Positions 60,772 to 64,000 of a stretch of 64,000 nucleotides of DNA are shown here, piece by piece. Position 1 is the stretch's first letter. The number at the start of each line of letters is the position of its first letter. The position numbers and the translations under genes are program-made. Under the pieces are notes generated by a model that saw only the letters and a list, made by a program, of their open reading frames with translations, was not told the origin of the DNA and searched no databases. The DNA is from Paracoccaceae bacterium (GTDB lineage: Bacteria; Pseudomonadota; Alphaproteobacteria; Rhodobacterales; Rhodobacteraceae). The DNA is taken from assembly GCA_017510335.1 (NCBI GenBank), contig JAFWNM010000007.1:173439-237438 (forward strand). Reading direction: 5' to 3'.

Positions 60772-61335
60772 ATGTCCCCCCTGCAAATCAAAAAAGGTTC
60801 GTCCAAGCATTCCGCCTATGACCTGCGCGACCCGAATGCGGAACTGATCGAAACCCATACGCTGGCTGTCAGTGTCGACAATGAATCCGGTGTGCTGGCG
60901 CGTGTCATCGGGCTGTTTTCGGCGCGTGGCTATAATATCGACAGTCTGACCGTGGCCGAGGTGGACCATCTGGGCCACCGTTCGCGCATTACTGTGGTCA
61001 CGTCGGGCACGCCGCAGGTCATCACCCAGATCAAGGCGCAGCTGGAACGCATGGTCGTTGTGCATGAAGTGCATGACCTGACAGTAGAAGGCCCCTCCGT
61101 GCAGCGCGAACTGGCGTTGTTCAAGGTGCAAGGCAAGGGTGAACACCGCATCGAAGCGCTGCGCCTGGCCGAGATTTTTCGTGCCAATGTCGTGGATTCC
61201 ACGTTGGAAAGCTTCATTTTCGAAATGACCGGCACGCCCGAAAAAGTTGACGCCTTCGCGGTGCTGATGCAGCCCCTGGGGCTGGCCGAAGTGGCGCGCA
61301 CGGGCGTTGCAGCCCTGGCCCGCGGCACCAGATAG
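60772..61335 (+). CDS. ilvN: Acetolactate synthase small (regulatory) subunit IlvN
   Basis: A 187-residue regulatory subunit. N-terminal ACT domain ETHTLAVSVDNESGVLARVI GLFSARGYNIDSLTV (residues 27-62 as separate stretches) that binds valine for feedback control, then the C-terminal dimerisation domain with ALFKVQGKGEHRIEALRLAE and STLESFIFEMTGTPEKVDAF. A 20-residue N-terminal extension precedes the ACT domain. Confidence 0.94.
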   Translation: MSPLQIKKGSSKHSAYDLRDPNAELIETHTLAVSVDNESGVLARVIGLFSARGYNIDSLTVAEVDHLGHRSRITVVTSGTPQVITQIKAQLERMVVVHEVHDLTVEGPSVQRELALFKVQGKGEHRIEALRLAEIFRANVVDSTLESFIFEMTGTPEKVDAFAVLMQPLGLAEVARTGVAALARGTR

Positions 61336-61397
61336 GCCGGTGCCCGCCATGGGGCAGGGACGTTGTGCCGTGCCCTTCAGGGATTATCCCGCAAAAA

Positions 61398-61429
61398 GGG
61401 GGGCAGCGCAGGGCGCAGACCTGCCCCCC
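61398..61429. other. Strong hairpin between ilvN and phoR
   Basis: GGGGGGCAG (61398-61406) and CTGCCCCCC (61421-61429) form a perfect 9-bp stem with a 14-nt loop and no T-tract. It may insulate phoR from ilv transcription or stabilise the ilv mRNA end. Confidence 0.5.
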
Positions 61430-61455
61430 ATCATGGACGCGCAAGGCGGTGTGAC

Positions 61456-62499
61456 ATGCCCCCGATGCAGACAGATGACGCGGTTCTTGCGCTGATATCG
61501 GCCTTGCCCCAGCCCGTGCTGCTGGTGGGGGATGACGGGTTTGTGACAGCCGCGAACCCGCCGGCGCTGGACCTGTTTGGCGCGCATATTCGCGGCGCCC
61601 CCGTCAGGGCACATTTGCGCCAGCCCGAAGTTACCGCCATGCTGGGGCGCGTTCTGGACGGTGCGGCGTCGGGGCAGGCCAGCTTCACGGCCACGGGCGT
61701 GGCAACCGAAGCCATCTGGCAGGTCACCGCGCAACGCATGGACGGACAGGGGCTGGTGATCAGCCTGCGCGATGTGTCCGATATTGAAGCGGCCAGCGCG
61801 CAGCGGCGTGATTTTGTGGCCAATGTCAGCCATGAATTGCGATCACCCTTGACGGTGCTTGCGGGGTTTATCGAAACCTTGCAGGGTCCGGCAGGCGATG
61901 ACCCCGCCGCGCGGGCGGAATTTCTGGGCATCATGTCCGAACAGGCCGCGCGCATGGCCGGGCTGGTGGCTGATCTGCTGTCGCTGTCGCGTGTGGAAGC
62001 GGTGGAAAAGATTCGCCCGCGCACCCTTGTGTCCATAGATGACGTGCTGCGCGCAACATTGGCCGCCCTGCGCCCGCGCAGTGACGCGGTCGGGGTGAAC
62101 CTGGTCTGTGACCTGCCGCCCGACCTGCCACAAGTGCCCGGCGACCATGACCAGCTTGTGCAGGTCTTTCATAACCTGATCGAAAACGCCGTGAAATATG
62201 GCGGAAGTGGGGGCCGGGTCGAGATTGGCGCGCGTGTCGGCGCGGTTATGCCCGGCTTTGACGGGCCGGTGCTGCAAGTGACTGTGCGCGACTATGGCGA
62301 AGGGATTAATCCCATTTTCATTCCGCGCCTGACAGAACGGTTTTACCGCGTGGACAAAGGGCGCGCGCGCGACAGTGGCGGCACAGGGCTGGGGCTGGCG
62401 ATCGTCAAGCATATCCTGTCACGCCATCGCGGGCGTCTGGTGATCGAAAGTGGCGGCACGGGGCGCGGGGTGTGTTTTGGTGTGGTGCTTCCCTTCTGA
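61456..62499 (+). CDS. phoR: Phosphate-regulon sensor histidine kinase PhoR (no membrane anchor)
   Basis: A 347-residue sensor kinase. PAS domain in about residues 10-110 (LPQPVLLVGDDGFVTAANPP), HisKA with the phospho-acceptor His126 in DFVANVSHELRSPLTVLAGF, and a HATPase domain: N-box VFHNLIENAVKYGG, VRDYGEGINP, RFYRVDKGRARDSGGTGLG. Followed by phoU and phoB, which marks it as PhoR. Unlike E. coli PhoR no transmembrane helix is visible at the N-terminus, so it may be cytosolic or bound to a partner. Start at 61456; an internal ATG at 61465 is also possible. Confidence 0.88.
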   Translation: MPPMQTDDAVLALISALPQPVLLVGDDGFVTAANPPALDLFGAHIRGAPVRAHLRQPEVTAMLGRVLDGAASGQASFTATGVATEAIWQVTAQRMDGQGLVISLRDVSDIEAASAQRRDFVANVSHELRSPLTVLAGFIETLQGPAGDDPAARAEFLGIMSEQAARMAGLVADLLSLSRVEAVEKIRPRTLVSIDDVLRATLAALRPRSDAVGVNLVCDLPPDLPQVPGDHDQLVQVFHNLIENAVKYGGSGGRVEIGARVGAVMPGFDGPVLQVTVRDYGEGINPIFIPRLTERFYRVDKGRARDSGGTGLGLAIVKHILSRHRGRLVIESGGTGRGVCFGVVLPF

Positions 62500-62529
62500 T
62501 GAGCTGTGCAGTTTTGTGGTATGGAATCT

Positions 62530-62548
62530 GTGTCATGCAAGTGTCACA
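62530..62548 (+). promoter_or_regulatory. Pho box upstream of phoU
   Basis: GTGTCATGCAAGTGTCACA is an almost ideal PhoB box: GTCAT and GTCAC exactly 11 bp apart. It lies in the phoR-phoU gap, 42 bp before the phoU start. It would drive phoU-phoB in a positive loop. In relatives this is the place where the Pho-controlled pstSCAB genes sit. Confidence 0.75.
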
Positions 62549-62589
62549 AATGGTGTTTAAGGAAGGGTCAAGCCAAAAGGATATCTGAG

Positions 62590-63297
62590 ATGAAACCGCA
62601 TACGTTGTCGTCTTTTGACCGTGATCTTGACGCGATCCGCCTGAATGTTCTGACGATGGGGGGTCAGGTCGAGGATGCTATTTTGAACGCGTCCCGGGCG
62701 TTGGAGACGCGCGATGAGGATCTTGCGGCGCAGGTTGTGCAGGGCGACAAGCTGATCGACGCCTCTGAAGAAGAAATCAACGCGCAGGTTGTCCGGCTTC
62801 TTGCGCTGCGCCAGCCGCAGGCGGATGACCTGCGCGCGGCAGTGGCGGTGATGAAGATGGCGGGCGAGCTGGAACGCCTGGGCGATTACGCCAAGAACAT
62901 GGCCAAGCGCGTGCCGGTGCTGATTTCGGCCCCTGTGATTGACGGCGCTGCGGGCGCGTTGCGGCGCCAGTCGCGGCTGGTGGGCCAGATGCTCAAGGAC
63001 ATGCTGGACGCGTTTTCGCGGCTGGATGTGGCGCTTGCGCGCGATGTGATTGCGCGCGATGTGGAAGTGGACGACATGACCAATGCGCTGTTTCGGGAAT
63101 TCATCACGCATATGATGGAAGACCCGCGCAACATTACGCCCTGTCTGCATTATGTGTTTATTGCCAAGAACATAGAACGCATGGGCGATCTGGTGACGCA
63201 TGGCGCGGAGCATGTGATTTTCGTGGCTGACGGCCGGCCTGCGGGCGCGCGAGAGAAGGGCCATTCGACCGCGTTGATTGATGCGCCCAAAGGGTGA
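62590..63297 (+). CDS. phoU: Phosphate-signalling protein PhoU
   Basis: A 235-residue protein with two three-helix bundles. Each holds the metal-binding pattern: MKMAGELERLGDYAKNMAKR near residue 90 and VFIAKNIERMGDLVTHGAEH near residue 195. PhoU transmits the state of the Pst transporter to PhoR and dampens the Pho response. The start MKPHTLSSFDRDLDAIRLNV is normal; the frame is open upstream but passes through the Pho box. phoB begins 5 bp after its stop. Confidence 0.93.
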   Translation: MKPHTLSSFDRDLDAIRLNVLTMGGQVEDAILNASRALETRDEDLAAQVVQGDKLIDASEEEINAQVVRLLALRQPQADDLRAAVAVMKMAGELERLGDYAKNMAKRVPVLISAPVIDGAAGALRRQSRLVGQMLKDMLDAFSRLDVALARDVIARDVEVDDMTNALFREFITHMMEDPRNITPCLHYVFIAKNIERMGDLVTHGAEHVIFVADGRPAGAREKGHSTALIDAPKG

Positions 63298-63301
63298 TGT
63301 G

Positions 63302-64000
63302 ATGGTGGACGCCGACACGCCGCTGGTGCTGATTGTGGATGACGAACCCGCGCAGCTTGCGTTGCTCAGTTACAACCTGAAGGCGGCGGGGTTTCGCATT
63401 GCAACGGCCAAAGACGGCGAGGAAGCTGTGCTTGCCGTGGCCGAGCAAGGCCCCGATGTGGTGTTGCTGGACTGGATGCTACCGCGCCTGTCGGGGCTGG
63501 AAGCGTGCCGCCAGATCAAGGCCAGCGTGGCGGGGCGGGCTGCGGCAGTGATCATGGTGTCGGCGCGGTCCGAAGAAAGCGACCGCGTGCGCGGGCTGGA
63601 CACGGGCGCGGATGATTACATTGTCAAACCCTATTCGGTGGCGGAACTGGTGGCGCGGGTGCGGGCCAATCTGCGGCGACTGCGCCCTGCGGCCAGTGGT
63701 CAGGTTCTGGAATTCGGCGATATCCGGCTGGACCCTGACAGCCACCGCGTGACGCGGGCGGGGGCGGCGGTGCATCTGGGGCCTACGGAATTCCGGCTTC
63801 TGGGGGCATTGATGGAACGCCCCGGCAAGGTCTGGACGCGCGAGGCGCTTCTGGACCGCGTCTGGGGGCGCGACATCTATATCGACACGCGCACTGTGGA
63901 TGTGCATGTCGGCCGCCTGCGCAAGACCCTATGCACCACCACCAACGGCCCCGACCCCATCCGAACCGTCCGCGGCGCAGGATATGCCATCGGCGGGTAG
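63302..64000 (+). CDS. phoB: Phosphate-regulon response regulator PhoB
   Basis: A 232-residue OmpR-type regulator, complete with its stop codon at the very end of the window. Receiver: acidic pair in LIVDDEP (13-14), phospho-acceptor Asp57 in VVLLDWMLPRLSG, VSARSEESDRVRGLDTGADD and the Lys in YIVKPYS. Winged helix: LGPTEFRLLGALMERPGKVW, RTVDVHVGRLRKTL, IRTVRGAGYAI. It would bind the Pho boxes noted near phnD, the DUF1045/phnM gap and phoU. Confidence 0.94.
   Translation: MVDADTPLVLIVDDEPAQLALLSYNLKAAGFRIATAKDGEEAVLAVAEQGPDVVLLDWMLPRLSGLEACRQIKASVAGRAAAVIMVSARSEESDRVRGLDTGADDYIVKPYSVAELVARVRANLRRLRPAASGQVLEFGDIRLDPDSHRVTRAGAAVHLGPTEFRLLGALMERPGKVWTREALLDRVWGRDIYIDTRTVDVHVGRLRKTLCTTTNGPDPIRTVRGAGYAIGG

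Overview
The window is a high-GC, gene-dense chromosomal segment from an alphaproteobacterium, most probably of the Rhodobacterales (Rhodobacteraceae/Roseobacter group). The grounds are Rhodobacter-type gene-transfer-agent (GTA) head-spike genes, the layout of the phosphonate genes, the PhoB-type boxes and a dispersed palindromic repeat that I associate with this group from memory. No rRNA, tRNA, CRISPR array or insertion sequence was recognised. Most genes sit in tight operons with ATGA stop/start overlaps.

Region 1 (1-11,600): after the 3' end of rsgA comes a catabolic island bracketed by a tripartite tricarboxylate transporter (tctC-A-B). It holds a DUF6282 amidohydrolase, a D-hydantoinase, a GntR/FCD regulator, a ureidoglycine-aminohydrolase-like cupin, a DapA-family lyase and a three-component FAD/2Fe-2S amino-acid dehydrogenase. 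Three copies of one ATAC-N5-GTAT operator-like site mark the promoters at both ends, suggesting a single regulon for a cyclic amide, hydantoin or D-amino acid.

Region 2 (11,700-16,600): a remnant or satellite GTA locus (head-spike base, spike fibre and a small unknown gene), then pxpB-pxpC-pxpA for 5-oxoproline hydrolysis, with an apparent one-base frameshift in pxpC.

Region 3 (16,600-32,750): a complete phosphonate uptake and C-P lyase locus. It has two PhnD binding proteins, PhnC, two PhnE, accessory SDR, hexapeptide-transferase and MazG-like genes, PhnF, PhnGHIJKLN, a DUF1045 2H phosphoesterase and two different PhnM proteins. Pho boxes lie upstream of phnD and between the DUF1045 gene and phnM.

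Region 4 (32,750-54,720): carbohydrate and amino-acid catabolism. First comes a LysR-TRAP-D-aminoacylase module. Next is a full non-phosphorylative L-fucose pathway: FucU, IclR regulator, two SDRs, lactonase, sugar ABC transporter, FAH-family hydrolase and L-fuconate dehydratase. Last is a LacI-controlled module with a second TctCBA transporter, an HpcH/HpaI aldolase, a PfkB kinase and a Gfo/Idh dehydrogenase, probably for a sugar acid.

Region 5 (54,720-64,000): housekeeping and regulation. It contains parE, an ArsR-controlled permease, the ilvB-ilvN acetolactate synthase operon with a leader peptide and attenuator and an intruding membrane-protein gene, and phoR-phoU-phoB without pstSCAB in between.
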